Positions 12,778 to 25,778 of a DNA stretch of 64,000 nt are shown here, one piece after another (positions within the stretch are counted from its first letter, which is position 1; each line of letters opens with the position of its first letter). The stretch spans positions 660,391 to 724,390 of the forward strand of contig CAJNOP010000030.1 in assembly GCA_905250075.1 (NCBI GenBank). Reading direction: 5' to 3'. Below the pieces are notes generated by a model. It was not told the DNA's origin, searched no databases, and saw only the letters and a program-made list of their open reading frames with translations. The DNA is from Rotaria sp. Silwood1 (Eukaryota > Rotifera > Eurotatoria > Philodinida > Philodinidae). Made by a program: the position numbers and the translations under genes.

Positions 12778-14058
12778 ATGGAAAATCCTAATCCTCGATT
12801 TTTAACTAATATACAAGATGAACCATCAAATATGTTACAACCAATAGCTGGTTATGAACGAGAACCATTACTTTGTTTAGAAGAAGCTTGTGAATCACTT
12901 TATTCTTTAATTAATGATCTTCCACAATATATTTGGATATCAAAACATAATTGTCAAAATCCTGAAGATGGTTTAACTAAAGATGAATCAGCTTCAATTC
13001 ATCTTTATACAATGGAATGGCCTGATAGTCAACAAAGTCTTTATTCAAAACTCAATCAAACATTACGTAGTATTAATCGTCAAGAATTAAAACCATGGTT
13101 TCGTTATTTAAAATTATTTTTAACAGCTCTTTTTAAATTACCATCTATTGAAGGTGTTGTTTGGCGTGGTGTTCGTGGTGATTTATCATCTCAATATTTA
13201 ACAACAAATGAACAAGCATGGTGGGCATTAAGTTCATGTACATTATCATTAAAAATTCTTGAATCTCCATTATATTTGGGTAAAATAGGAACACGAACAC
13301 TTTTTTCAATTGAAACTCAAACTGGTCGTCGAATTCGTTCACATTCATATTTTAAACATGAAGAAGAAATTCTTTTATTACCTGGAACTTTTTTTCAAAT
13401 TATTTCACATTTATCACCGGCTGAAAATTTACATATTATTCATTTAAAAGAACAACAATCACCATATCCATTATTGCAATTACCATTTCAAGGAGCACAA
13501 ATACGAGGAAAATTTCGTGAAAAACTTAAAAATGAAATATCACAACAACGTATACGTCGTTTGATAACATTTGCTGATTTAAATGAGAAAATTTCAGCTA
13601 CAAATAATCTTGGTGATATAACAAATGGTTATTCAAATCTTCGTTGGCATAATGTATCATATATGCATATGGATCATGCACTTCAACATATTAAATGTAA
13701 ATCTACAGGTTATCAATATATATTTCAAAATGAAACACGACAACATCGTTCACCTTATATTGCATTAAATTCATGTGGAAAATCGATGTTAATTAGTTCA
13801 TTATCAGATGATGATTTAACATTTACTGTACATACAATTGAAGTGCAATCAGCATCAGAAGATGATTTAGAAATTTTCATTTTTGGATTTAAATCAAATG
13901 TAAAATTGTTTAAGAAAAAAGTTAAATTATTTATAAAAAAATCAACATTAATTCAACTAGATTGGAATAATATTGATTTAATTACATTTGAATCAGCAAA
14001 TGATGAAGATGAACATAAAAGATTTCATTTTATTCTTATTTCTATTGAAATTACTTAA
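12778..14058 (+). CDS. NAD:arginine ADP-ribosyltransferase-like protein with an extra C-terminal module
   Basis: Single-exon frame of 426 aa from the ATG at 12778 (AAAATGG context); the open frame continues 10 codons upstream without an ATG. The N-terminal two thirds carry the R-S-E signature of arginine-specific mono-ADP-ribosyltransferases: VWRGVRG with Arg130, WWALSSCT with Ser152/Ser153, and KHEEEILLLPGT with the E-x-E at 195-197. The enzyme would transfer ADP-ribose from NAD to protein substrates. No signal peptide is visible, so it is probably intracellular. Residues about 285-426 form a second unit (NLRWHNVSYMHMDHAL, RSPYIALNSCGKS, LIQLDWNNIDLITFES) that reads like an all-beta module. 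I recall similar segments in rotifer proteins but cannot name a family. Substrate and biological role are unknown. Confidence 0.85.
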   Translation: MENPNPRFLTNIQDEPSNMLQPIAGYEREPLLCLEEACESLYSLINDLPQYIWISKHNCQNPEDGLTKDESASIHLYTMEWPDSQQSLYSKLNQTLRSINRQELKPWFRYLKLFLTALFKLPSIEGVVWRGVRGDLSSQYLTTNEQAWWALSSCTLSLKILESPLYLGKIGTRTLFSIETQTGRRIRSHSYFKHEEEILLLPGTFFQIISHLSPAENLHIIHLKEQQSPYPLLQLPFQGAQIRGKFREKLKNEISQQRIRRLITFADLNEKISATNNLGDITNGYSNLRWHNVSYMHMDHALQHIKCKSTGYQYIFQNETRQHRSPYIALNSCGKSMLISSLSDDDLTFTVHTIEVQSASEDDLEIFIFGFKSNVKLFKKKVKLFIKKSTLIQLDWNNIDLITFESANDEDEHKRFHFILISIEIT

Positions 14059-14311
14059 ATTATTACGTTTTTTTTATTATAAATAACGAACTATGAAATA
14101 GTTATATTTTCAATTTCATTTCTTCTAGAATATTCTTGAAATTTTAAATCAAAATAATGAGAACAATATGAATCAAACGTTCATTTTATATGTTAATTGA
14201 TAACAAATGTCAAAAAGAAAATTTCTTCGAAAAAGTATCATTTTAAGAATAGTCATAGAAATAAAAAATATTATTTGATTATCTTGTATACTGTTGATGC
14301 AGAGTAGAGAT

Positions 14312-14534
14312 CAGAGATGGACAAAGTCGCACCGCGCTTCCCCGCGCCGTTGCTCACGCCTACGCTACACTAGTCTGAGCTTCGATGAGCGCACGCTTAG
14401 AGCATCCCGGTATTCGGTGGAGTTTGAGAAACTGATTTGTAGAGCAAAGAGAAAGAGAGATGTGCGTAGCGCCTAGGCGCGAGCAGTGGCGCGGGGAACC
14501 ACGGGGAGGCGCGGTGCGATTTTGTCCATCTCTG
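14312..14534. mobile_element. hAT-type MITE with perfect 8-bp target duplication
   Basis: A 223-bp GC-rich island with terminal inverted repeats of about 30 bp. The left end is CAGAGATGGACAAAGTCGCA and the right end, inverted, is CAGAGATGGACAAAATCGCA. It is flanked by the identical 8-mer GTAGAGAT at 14304-14311 and 14535-14542. An 8-bp duplication and a CAGNG terminus are the hallmarks of the hAT superfamily. It encodes nothing; the short frames inside it on both strands are artefacts of its GC content. Confidence 0.93.
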
Positions 14535-14542
14535 GTAGAGAT

Positions 14543-17500
14543 GATCATCGCGATTGAAAATCTATCTCGGCCCTAGAAAAAATTGATGTTAAAGCGACGT
14601 GATAAAAATCTAAACCTACTGCGCGTCTCTATCACAATAGTTTGAACTATATAGAAAGTTGCTTTGATCAATTTAATCATGATTTTGACTGTTAGACTTG
14701 TAGACATTCAGATCGGATGCAAATCCATGCAACTTTTAAAACTCATTAGAAAAAAGAGGCTGACGCTACCGTATCACTGACACATAATCAATTCAAATGT
14801 TGTAGATTGACTTTACTCGAACAATATTGTTCTTTAGCTTCAATTCAAGCATCAAGTCAAAGAAGAGATTCAATTGATTTAAGTAGAATAGGAATAAATT
14901 GATTGAATTTAGAATCAACTAAAGATTTCGTATTTAACTCTGTCTTATTAATTATTACAATAGAACGAATAAGAAAAATCTTTCTAAATTGATATTTGTC
15001 AAATTACCTTCCAAGATATTGCATAAGTCTTGAGGTACGATAAAATTAGTTTATATGTAAACAGAAAATAACTCATAACTGAATGTTTCTATATGAGTCT
15101 TGAATATTCGTGCCACTCTTTCAAATGACATATTATTTGATGATATCTTGTCGTGTAATAATAAAAATATAAACATGAGAATGTGAGAATACGTCTTTCT
15201 CAAATAATCAGCGTTATTTTTGAATAAAGTTCATGACAAATCAACATAAAAAATAACATTTATTTATTAATCGAGTTTTATCTCAAGAAGATGACGTTTG
15301 CATTTGCTAAAATATGGTTCACTGAAAGTGTATGAGAAATATTAAAAATAAAAAAGTAGGGGAGAAGAATAATTTTCAAGCTTCAAACGACTCACAATTA
15401 AATTTAACAAATAATTAAAAATATAACTTGTAATTATTGTCAAATACTGATTAAAAAAAAACGTGATAGTTAAATAAGATTTTTGTGTTATCAGACCAAT
15501 ATAAGAATACATTTCGTTTTTAATAAAATCTCATGTTGATCGATTGCGAAAAATTTATCCTCACAGTTTTCATATTTATATATTTATTATTAACAGATAT
15601 AATCATTTAAAAGAGTAACACAAGTATCAAAGATCGTTAAAAACATTTGCCTAGAATTATTCTGTCTGTATATAAACTAATTTTGTCGCACCTCAAAACC
15701 TTGGAAACATCCTATATAGATATATATATATATATACAATCAAAATATATAAAAAAAAAAGAGTTCAAATGAATATTTAATATTTATCTATCAATAATTG
15801 CATGTTCAGTAACAGAAAGAGATGAAAAATAATCTATTGACTATAATTCAGTATGTAAATATAGTTCAATATATTTAATGGATTTTTGAAAGCATATTTT
15901 CACGTTATAGCTAAGATAATAATGATCATATGAGTGATGATATATTCATCAATGAATGACTAGTCAAGGGACTACTAATAGATAATGTAAAACTTTTAGC
16001 ATCTCTTCTTGAACGAATATTGACTAATCATTTCAATTAGAGTTATATTCAGGCATTATTTTCTATAGATCTTTAATTTATGAGTAGCTCAATATGACAT
16101 TCGTTACGAAAAAAAAAAACAAATGTTTGATTATCAATAGCCATTGAAATGAGAACCTGTAAAGAAATCTTGAAAAAGAAGGAAAATAATCGCATAGAAA
16201 GACATTTTTTATTGATTATATTGAAAAACGATTTTATCTTACAATATGATTAAGTATTTTCTATAGTTAAAAAAAAAGTTTTTTTTTTTTTTCATATTGA
16301 TTTCATTGTATAATTGATTAATGATGAAATATAAGACTATTATATGTTAATTCTATACTAGGAAGTTGATTAAATTGATTTCTTTAACTTTTCTATTCGT
16401 AAATTACCCTTGTTAGTATACATAAAAAAAAAATAAAGAAAAGGTTTTTTTTTGAAATATTTTAAAGTAATAGACTTATTGTACACTTGATTTATCCTTT
16501 TATTCCTTAAGATTTCTTCAAATTTTTCTTAAAATCTTCATTAGTTTTCAACATGAAGTTCATCTTCTCTATTCTCAAGAACATTATTGCTTTACATGAG
16601 ACAATATTTTCTTAATCCGCTAATTATATTTATTTTTTTGTATGTGCTAGTAAATACAGAATAAGAGTACATGAAAGTTGATACTTGTTAATTAAATGTT
16701 AAATTTATTATGCAAATATATTCTTGTTTTTTTTTAAACTCATTGCGTCTTCAAGTGTATTCAATCCTTAATGAAGTATCAAGTAAATGAAGAAATATTT
16801 ATCTCATTTGTTATTTTCATCAAAAACAAAGCAGATAATAGTTGATTTGCTTTGTAAATATATAAATCATTCAATTTCAAAAATCTTATTATTGTTCATT
16901 CAATAGAATTATAGATGAACGCAGATATTTTATCAATAAGATAGAAAAAAAAAATAATATTTTTTGAGTTCAGTTTATCAAATGATACATTTAATATTAC
17001 TTCAGATGTGTAAAAAAACAAGAGATCAACTAAAATGAATGAAAACAAGACAGAATCATATATGCATTCATGAAAATACTAAGAACTGTGACGAATGTCA
17101 AAGTTCATTCACTAGAGATATTACAAAAAAGAAAAGATGTTTTAATACAATATCTAAATCACTTAATCAATTTATGCAAATAATAGTCAGTCTTTATCAT
17201 ATTCAGACAACAAATATCAGTTCTGCTATTCAACTTTAATTCGTTTGATCAAAGATCATTAATTCAGTTATTTGATGACACAAGAATTTGCATGTAGATC
17301 GTTATATTTAACCTTGAATAAGCATAAGTATGCTTAATTATGACAAACTATTTTTTTTTTGTCATTCTTTTAGTATCAATCCGAGCGTTAATCATTAGGG
17401 ACCCATTGTTTTTTTACACCTTTTCTTACATCGGACATTATTCAATATGATTTTTCTTTTTAGTAACAATTATTAGAGGCAATTGCAATATTCAATGATA

Positions 17501-18041
17501 GAAATTATTGTATGAAAAATGTATTTTAGATTGATTAATAGTATAGAATATATTTGAGATCAAATTGTTTCATTGTAGACAAGTAAAAGACTGAGTACAT
17601 GGCTTTAGCATTATCAACAACAATTGCCTCTAGCTAAGCAGATCGTAGAAAGCAGATAATTAGGATCCCATTAGTGACAAAATGTGAAAATAATGTTTTT
17701 GTTTTACAAAAGGCCATCAACAATTTATATTCTAAACTTATTAAATAGAGTATAAAGTTCAATTTAATGCATAAAGTTTTTCTTCTTCAACTCATTTCAT
17801 ACAAACTACAAAGAATATCTTTCATAATTATTTGAATAAAACTTATCTATCAAATAAATCATTAATACATAAAGACAAAAGATCAGGTTTTTTTTTTTTT
17901 TGTTCGATGAAAACATTGCTTATTACTAGAAAAAGAAACAATGAATATTTCATTGAGCAATAAATTTTATTTAGAAAGAGAAAAAAAAAAATTTTTTTTA
18001 ATAAAAAATAAACAAAAAAAAAAAAAAGAAACTTCTCTTAT
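14543..18041. other. Long AT-rich intergenic region
   Basis: About 3.5 kb with many A/T homopolymers, a (TA)n run near 15720 and no exon-like frame. A 66-codon frame at 17039-17239 has no recognisable features. The 245 bases before the MITE (14059-14303) are likewise empty apart from the presumed 3' flank of the ADP-ribosyltransferase gene. Confidence 0.5.
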
Positions 18042-18503
18042 TTACACAATATGCAATGGAAATGTTACTGTACTTATTTGTTGATCATTTTCATCAGATA
18101 ATAAAGGTTCCATATCACCTTTTTTTATTTTTCTAATTAATAATTGTTTCCATGCTAAATAACGTTTTTCTTGTGCAATATCTTCATCTGTATCTCCAAA
18201 ATAAAAATTTTCCATTTCATGTCGACGTTGTTTATATAAACTAAATGTAAGTAAAATAATTGTTAATATTAAATAAGAAATTATAATAAAAATAATATAT
18301 GTTATTGGACTTGATAAAGATAATATTGATGATAAATTTGTTTTATTTAATGTATGATTTAAATTCAATAGAATATCATCATAATATGAACGATTTAATG
18401 ATATTGATGATGAATCAAAATCATCTTCTTCATATGATAATGGAAAACTATCAACATTATAATAAATATCATCATTTCGATGAATTATTGTTGAGTTTAA
18501 CAT
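18042..18503 (-). CDS. Small single-pass membrane protein, unassigned
   Basis: One exon, 153 aa. The N-terminal 65 residues lack a signal peptide but have N-glycosylation sequons at Asn3, 37, 49, 53 and 56. A strong transmembrane helix follows at about 66-90 (TYIIFIIISYLILTIILLTF), then a basic KQRRH and a cytoplasmic tail with ENFYFGDTDEDIAQEKRY. The sequons put the N terminus outside. This layout (glycosylated N terminus, one helix, short tail with an aromatic/acidic block) resembles KCNE-type potassium-channel beta subunits, but the sequence match is too weak to claim it. An AG just before the ATG (near 18506) could be a splice acceptor for a 5' UTR exon. Codon use and length support a real gene; function is unknown. 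Confidence 0.6.
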   Translation of the reverse strand: MLNSTIIHRNDDIYYNVDSFPLSYEEDDFDSSSISLNRSYYDDILLNLNHTLNKTNLSSILSLSSPITYIIFIIISYLILTIILLTFSLYKQRRHEMENFYFGDTDEDIAQEKRYLAWKQLLIRKIKKGDMEPLLSDENDQQISTVTFPLHIV

Positions 18504-21220
18504 CTCTAAAATTATCGATTTTATTTTTATTGACTTTAGAGAACAAAAGGAAAAAAAAAAAGAAACATAATTAGTGTAAAGAAGTATATTTACTTAATTA
18601 ACGAAATATTTGTTTATTATTTTATCAGGAAGTTTAATAAATAAATATTTGATAGTTTTGAATGTTTTACCAATATAGAAAATACCAATGATTATTCTCT
18701 AATCTATTAAATAAAATATTTCAGGATCTATTTTTATGTGTTAAGTGGCCATTAAGTTGATAGAATGTAAATGAATTGTTAAGAGAGAAGAATATAACAA
18801 TTATAGTGTCTATCCGCCTTAATAATATGTTCTTTTATTATTAGAACCTAACTATAGACAGTTGAAAATCAGTATAAAAAAAAAACAATTTTCGATTTAA
18901 AGAAATTTTATCGATTTTATTTCTTCGTATTATATTTGTGATTTAAATAATATAAAAGATAATGTTGAATGATTATTATATGTTATTTAAAGATGGCTTC
19001 AATGACATTCATTCACTAGTTTATTCTACTACTTACTCATTTGTCATTCAGTTACTTATGGGGAGGAAAAAATTGTTTCTTCTTTTTGTATGTTAGCAGA
19101 ACCGAAAGAAAGAAGGGGAGTGTTAAATCCACATACTGATTGGAATGACGACGACTGCAAGGAAATTCTCTCTCTCTCATTCTTGCTTAATATTCACGAC
19201 TTTAGTTTTCTTGTTCTTTGCTCTGTATTTCTCTTTAGGCATTGACTATCGACGATCATCATCGAGTACCATCTGTTGTGACTCGGATGGTCTATCTCGT
19301 GTTTCGGTCTACGTAGAAATCGTGTAACGAGAAAAAAAGAAAAAGAAAAATCGAATTTTCATGCACAAGCAAAAGATTATTACCGCTATTTGCTGCATCG
19401 ACAATCATATTAGAAAAACAGGCAGTCAACATGCATTTTATTGTGTCAAGCAGAAGGAAAATTTTCTATTCGATTGACAATTGAGTTTAAAGAAAAAAAA
19501 AAAGAAGACGTGTAACATTTCTCTTTGACCAATAATCAAATACAAAAATTTATTTTCATAGATGAATGAACAAAATACAAGGAATACATACAACAAAATA
19601 GTGTCACGAAGGCATTATATATCAAAATTAATTTTTTTGTATTCAATAATAAGATGTTTGTGACAACGATAGAAATGAATAAAGTTTTTTTTTTTTTATC
19701 ATTTGTATAACAAAGAAAATAAAAACTGATATTGTTAGATGATAAATATTCGTCAACGATAACTCATAGTCAAAAAATTTAATTTAAAAAATAAAACAAT
19801 AAATAATCATCATTATATTCTACTTTATCTCTATATATAATCAAAAGAAAAGTCTTTATTATGATACTATTTTTCATTTATCATTGTTCATTTTTTTAAA
19901 TAATATGAAATTCGATTACTTATGATCCTAATACGAACATGAGATTGTAAAAATAAAATTTTTTATATTTATTCGAGTAATGTTCAATAAGTAAAAGTAT
20001 AATACTAATAATTATTCAAATATAAATGATTGATGATGCCTAACGATTAAAGAACTGATTGACTGTCATTATAGTTAAAGTTAAAATTTTTATCTTTCTT
20101 CTTTTTTTTTAAATAAAATTCAAACTGATAATTGCATGGATTACAATACTAATAGATCTATTTACCTATTAGTGATCAACATGGTATCATATTTGAATAA
20201 TCGATTACTATTGTTACTTTAATATTTAGTAGTACTTAGAATTATAGACTTTTGAAGACATTTATGTCGATAGTATTGAGACGAGATTACCATAAATCAG
20301 TTAAATATGAATCAAATAAATGTTAAATCACATCATTTGACTTATATGTTTCGATTATATACTATTTAATTCTGTAAGAAACTTTGATTAATGAATAGAA
20401 AATGAATAATTTATATGAAAATTTTTTGTAAAACTCGTATAATTCAAAATAGAAGTTTTTTCTCTTATTGCAATTTCCATGAAGCACTTCTTTAAAAATT
20501 TCTTACTTGAAAATTTCATCGATCTAAGATACGACATTGCTCGTAATTAAAGACTTTCTACTTTCTTTCTATCTCATTTTTTTTTTGTCAAGTAACTTGT
20601 AACTACAATCAAGTATTGCATACTTCTTCTGTATTTATAAATATCTTCTCTTTCCTCCAAGTTTTCAACTTCATAATTCAAAAAAAAATTAGATTCCAAT
20701 GTTGTTCATATTAAACGATGGCTAAAACAAGATGCAAATCTATCAATATTCGTCTCTAGATGATGTCAAACTGATGAATTATATTGTGAAAAAAATGGAT
20801 AGCAGCCTATTCAAAGTAATATGACCAACAAATAACATCTTAACAGTTTAAAATTACAGAAAATTCTAAGTTTATTATTCGAACTTAATCAATTGTCACT
20901 CAATAACAACAAAGTTGTCCAGCGTCAACTATGCTAATAATGATACTTGCTCATTTTATTTAAGAATATTAGTTTTTTCGATCAGACAGCACATCATAGA
21001 GTTTGTTATTAATCACGTGATAATTCTGATAAACAATTTAAAAAATAATTTCTTAGTGCTTCAAAATGAAAAGGACAAAATTATCATTTTATTTTCACGA
21101 TTTTAGAAGAAATATTAAATAATGTGAATGATTCGTACTATGCTTCGACGAATAGAAGAATCAACAGAATACTAAATAATTAAATTTGTTATTAAAATAC
21201 TGAACTATTGAACATCAAGT
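18504..21220. other. AT-rich intergenic region
   Basis: No supported gene. A 60-codon ATG frame at 19145-19327 has a hydrophobic segment (IFTTLVFLFFALYFSLG) and could be a leader or signal exon, but no following exon was found. The remainder shows only homopolymer runs. Confidence 0.4.
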
Positions 21221-21227
21221 TCTCGTT

Positions 21228-21860
21228 ATGTATTACTATAAATCTGTACTTCTTGGATATGCACCGTCTCATACTAATCGAAATAAAAATATTATTATTC
21301 GTATTGATCGGTTAATACCTGATCAATTATCATTAAATGAAATCGATCTTTTAGTGATGAATGGGTAATGTATTCGATTGGAACAATTGAGGATTTATGG
21401 ATCATCAAAGGAAAATATTACGATTATGAAACAAAAGAACATACTTCATATCATGACATTTATTATTGATTAGAATAATGCATTTTCGATTGCTCGAAAC
21501 AGTAGACATCATAACGTACATTTCTTCACAGAAATGTCAATAAATAGCCTTCATATTACCTGTAATGCTATTGTATTATTAGATGATAGATCGATCTATG
21601 AGATAAAAAGGTTATAACAATGCCTTGGTCTATACATTGAAAGATTAAATTCTTTGCTTCCGATGCCTACTACTTAGTATTAATATGCTTTGTGCAATAC
21701 AAAAAAAATCAGTTGCAGCTTCGTAGCAACAAGAAAAACAATTATCTGAACAGAAACAGTAGCTTATGTCAAAGTATGAAAAAATTCAATTGCAACAATA
21801 GATACTTCAGTTACTGTTTGAAAAAGAGAGTCAATGTGTAAAAAAAATGCCTGTCAAATA
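21228..21860 (+). pseudogene. Decayed protein-coding remnant
   Basis: Codon-like sequence recurs in changing frames with stops. About 21228-21366 reads YYYKSVLLGYAPSHTNR and IRIDRLIPDQLSLNEID before a TAA. About 21500-21600 reads HFFTEMSINSLHITCNAI. About 21715-21845 reads as a Gln/Glu-rich helix (QQEKQLSEQKQ, then KYEKIQLQQ) interrupted by two TAG codons. Both TAGs fall next to Gln runs, where CAG-to-TAG changes are expected in a dying gene. The parent family is not recognised. It could also be several unrelated chance stretches. Confidence 0.4.
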
Positions 21861-22749
21861 AAAGGTAGCTTTATTGATGTACAAGTCGCATATGTATTGA
21901 GCTAAATTCGAACAAAATAAAATAAAATCTAACGACAAAAATTATGAAAAATGTTTATTGTTTTGTTAAAAAACACATTGGATAATCTTGCAAACTACAT
22001 ATTCATTTCTTCATTGAAGTGTATTGCTGATATCTAAGATTTGCACATTAGACGCACCAAATGTTCCTATTATTCAGCTTTTCTTTTGGTACATCTACTA
22101 CTATGAACATTGATTCCTAGTTTAGACTTTTGTGAATGAAAGTTATAGTTCTCTGCTGTAAGACGACATCAGAGACAGATGTCACTTTTACTAAATAAAT
22201 TCGTTTTAATAAATAAAACTTATTTATAAATAATAAAATAATTTTAAAATATTCATTTTTCTTCTAGAATAATATAATTTAAAGACATAAATGAAATAAA
22301 AACTAGAAGAGGTTTTATACAAGTTCGAATGGTAATTGGTTACTACTATTCTTGTGTTGCAATAAGATGATGATTATCTATTATTTGATTCGTTTGTTAG
22401 TAAAACAATATCTCATTCTTAATTATATTAGAAAATCTTAAATTGTCGACTAATAATAAATTTTGAAATAAATAATGATGAAAATCATCAAGAACAACAT
22501 GAAGATTTATTATTTTATTTTTGTAAATGACAATAATAAACAAAAATGAAATAAAAATAACCAATTCAAATGTTTCTTTTTCAATGTAAACAATTATTAA
22601 ATCAACCAAAACTTTAATCTTATACACATATACATACACACGCAACTTATCTTTAATTTTATGAATAATTATTTAAAAACAAATTTATTTATACGATTTT
22701 AATTTCAGATCTCTTGTGAATTTGATTGATTATAATAATCATCATCATA

Positions 22750-23031
22750 ATGCAAGGAACAGACGGTGTCCCAACAACAGATCAAATTGAATTATATATT
22801 CCACGAAAATGTGCTGCAAGTAATAAAATCATTGCAGCTAAAGATCATGCTGCTATTCAATTGGATATTGCTGAAGTTGATGAACAAACAGGTCGAATGA
22901 CTGGTAAAAATCGTACATATGCACTTTGTGGTTCAATTCGTATGATGGGTGAAGCTGATGATTCAATTGTACGATTGGCTACAAGAGATGGATTTGTTGG
23001 AAAAGGATATTATCTTAAAGATACCAAATAA
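22750..23031 (+). CDS. RPS21: Small ribosomal subunit protein eS21
   Basis: A 93-aa frame with the family hallmarks: [20 protein letters not shown] near the N terminus, then [30 protein letters not shown] and a short C-terminal tail. eS21 is a structural protein of the 40S subunit, typically 80-90 aa, so the length fits. The ATG at 22750 is preferred over upstream in-frame codons because those encode only isoleucines from an (ATC/ATA) run. A pyrimidine-rich TTTAATTTCAG ending near 22709 is a good acceptor for a 5' UTR intron or spliced leader. The 3' flank contains AATAAA-type signals around 23150-23195. Confidence 0.95.
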   Translation: MQGTDGVPTTDQIELYIPRKCAASNKIIAAKDHAAIQLDIAEVDEQTGRMTGKNRTYALCGSIRMMGEADDSIVRLATRDGFVGKGYYLKDTK

Positions 23032-25768
23032 AGTGAACAATGAATATTTTCAAGATTCGCTTTATTTTTTTTTTGTACTCTCTCATGTTTTTTGTTTTTC
23101 TATTGTTTTAGAAAGGATAAAAAGAGCGAGAGAGAAAGAAAGAAAAATTAATAAAATAAAATAAGAAGATAAAAACAGATTTTTAGTTAAATAAAGCTTT
23201 TTTTTTTAATATAATCAATCAAAGATAATCAAGTATGCTGTGTACATAGAAAAAATCTATATTCGATTCTTGTGTTGCAAACTTTTATATTACAATGTTA
23301 GAAAAGTCGGTGAACATACAGATCAATCATTCTAATATTGATATTTAGTTTTAGAAGATGAATGATGTCGATGTAAAACTTTAGAATTAATATTATTTAT
23401 TAATCAAATAAAATAGTATAAAACTTGAAAGTTATCTTTTTTTGAAATATCATGGTAAATGTGTATATACTGATTTTGAGATTTTATTTAAAGATTCATA
23501 TCAATAATAGCTTATGAATATATTATTTAGCTCTTCAGTTTTTATACTTTACGATAGTTCTTGCTTCGCTATCTTCAAACTTAATTAAAAAAATACTGTT
23601 AAACCTTATATGGAATGGACAATAGTATGCATATATATATATAATGATACAATGATTTGTAATTATATCTTGAGATAAATAAATAATTTAGATGAACTTG
23701 AGGTTTACTATATACATGATAACACGAAAAATATATTCAAATGGACGAAGAATAGTAGAACGAATTCAACATTGAATACTTGTTACAAGTAGAAACATTT
23801 CATTATCATTATTCAAATATTATTCTCAGATATTTAATATGATCATAAATTTTGTTTTATCTGATATGATTGAAATGAAATAGTAAAATCTTGATTATTG
23901 GAATTGTAACTAACAAGGAATGTCTTCTTACTGTTCAATAGCTTCTGAGTCGAGACTATGTATATAATGTTGACTCAAATGAGCTTTGAGAACATTTCAA
24001 TTCATTAGCTTATTTGTGACAAGATTATGCACTGTTACAATATTTTGTAAATCAATACTGTGATCTTCATGGGAACCGCTAGAAAAAAACTGATTTTTGA
24101 ATTTCAATTTAAAACGTTGCACGGAAATAGCCTGTAAGAAAAATAGGTTTTTTTTTGTGAATACTTCAAACCTTGTTAAATCCTTAGATAGATCTATGGT
24201 CATAGCGTGTTGTTTACATCACTCTTATAAATCGGCAGATTTGATGTTCGTATTTCAGGATAGAAGCAAATCAAAAGACTTGAAATTTTCACAATAAACA
24301 ACTCTCTCTAAGAGCTGCCTGTATGCAAATTTTCAAATCGAAATTCTAAAAAAAACAGTTTTCCTCGTCTACGACATTCATTGGAAAAATACCGTAAAAG
24401 TGCAGTATCTCTGCAGCAATAAGCTATAAGTACGAGCTTTTTAGGATATTCATAGCTTCTTTGAGTCTATATAAGTCACATTGTCTCGATCGAAAAGTGA
24501 TTTATCAGTTGGAGGACTTTCCCTATAAGATAAGTAACAGTAATACTTTTAACATGGACAAGTTTTTAATTGATTCTCTGTTAAGTGATATTATGGTGTA
24601 AATAAGATGCTAGAATTAATATTTGATCTTTTTTAATGAAGTTTTTAAAAGATACTTTATCTTCAATAAACTATTGACATTTGTTATTACTTAATTCCAT
24701 TATTTTACTCTTTTTTCTTTTTGATTTTTTAATGTAATTCGAAATAGAAAAATACTATTATTTGACTTTCAAAGACATTATCCTATGAATACTTTTATGA
24801 AAAATACAAAAAAATTGTAATAGTACTACTAATTCACTATGTCATTGTTACAGAATTGTAATGTGATATAGTAATTTCTTTTCTCTATATTCTATAATCA
24901 TTGAAATATAATGCATAATAATACAGAAAAAGTTGTCCAGTTGCTTTCAGTAATGTATTCATTTATTTTAGCAACAGTGAAAAATTTTGAAACCGATCAA
25001 ACAACGTCAAAATATATAAAAATTGATGATAATGAAATAGTGCAATGATCTCGGTACAGATATTGAATCGCTCGTTGGAATTCATTAATATATGATACTG
25101 TTTAAGTTTGTGGAAGAATTATAATTTCGAATTAAGTTCATAGATAAGAAAGATATGCAATAATCTAATTTGATTATAGATGAAAATGAAAATTTTCCAT
25201 AAGAAACTCTTATGTATTGTACACGAAATGATATCCTACTTGATACAGCGAATTAATATTCAGGCAAAAATTATTTTTCTATAACTTGCAATGTCAAAGA
25301 CAAAGATATTAAACATAAATCTACAGCTATCAACAAAACGTTTGAGGATAGGTTTTATAAATAAACGATTAAAATCTTTTTGAGTACTTGCAAAAAATCA
25401 GCGTACATCGTCTATCTGTTAATTGGTCCTATGATTAGTAATCATCATCGAATAAGTTCGCAAAGTTTACTTTACAAACTTTTAATTTATCTCTCATCAT
25501 TCAGTTACTCAAGTAATCGAACTAAGAAAAAGTATTTGCAAAATAAGTCACGTGATGCATACTAATTTAGTCAATAAAAAACAATCTTAAAGCATTCTTT
25601 TTCAATTTTAAGATTCTGATAGAAGCAAAGAAATTTCAGTGGAGTGAACTTGGTGTCGTAGAAAAAAATACTAAAGTTTATTCACCATTTATGTGTTTGT
25701 GAATTTGACAATATTTTTTGATAGCAATTGTGATTCAGAAGCTTTAGAATCGTAAGTCAATATAGAGA
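23032..25768. other. AT-rich intergenic region
   Basis: No exon with conserved motifs. Open frames at 23997-24297 on both strands and at 25380-25565 have no recognisable features. Sequence near 24310-24380 (TTTCAAATCGAAATTCT and neighbours) loosely resembles 28810-28870, hinting at an old dispersed repeat, but the match is short. Confidence 0.4.
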
Positions 25769-25778
25769 NNNNNNNNNN
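25769..25778. other. Assembly gap (10 N)
   Basis: Ten N characters, a conventional placeholder; the true length of missing sequence is unknown. The 570 bases between the gap and the first receptor gene (25779-26345) are AT-rich and show nothing supported. Confidence 0.99.

Noticed and set aside
14294..14548. Arg/Ser-rich open frames on both strands
   Set aside because: They lie within and extend just beyond the GC-rich MITE and reflect its composition.
19145..19327. 60-codon frame with a hydrophobic segment
   Set aside because: Could be a leader exon, but no donor leading to a following exon in frame was found.
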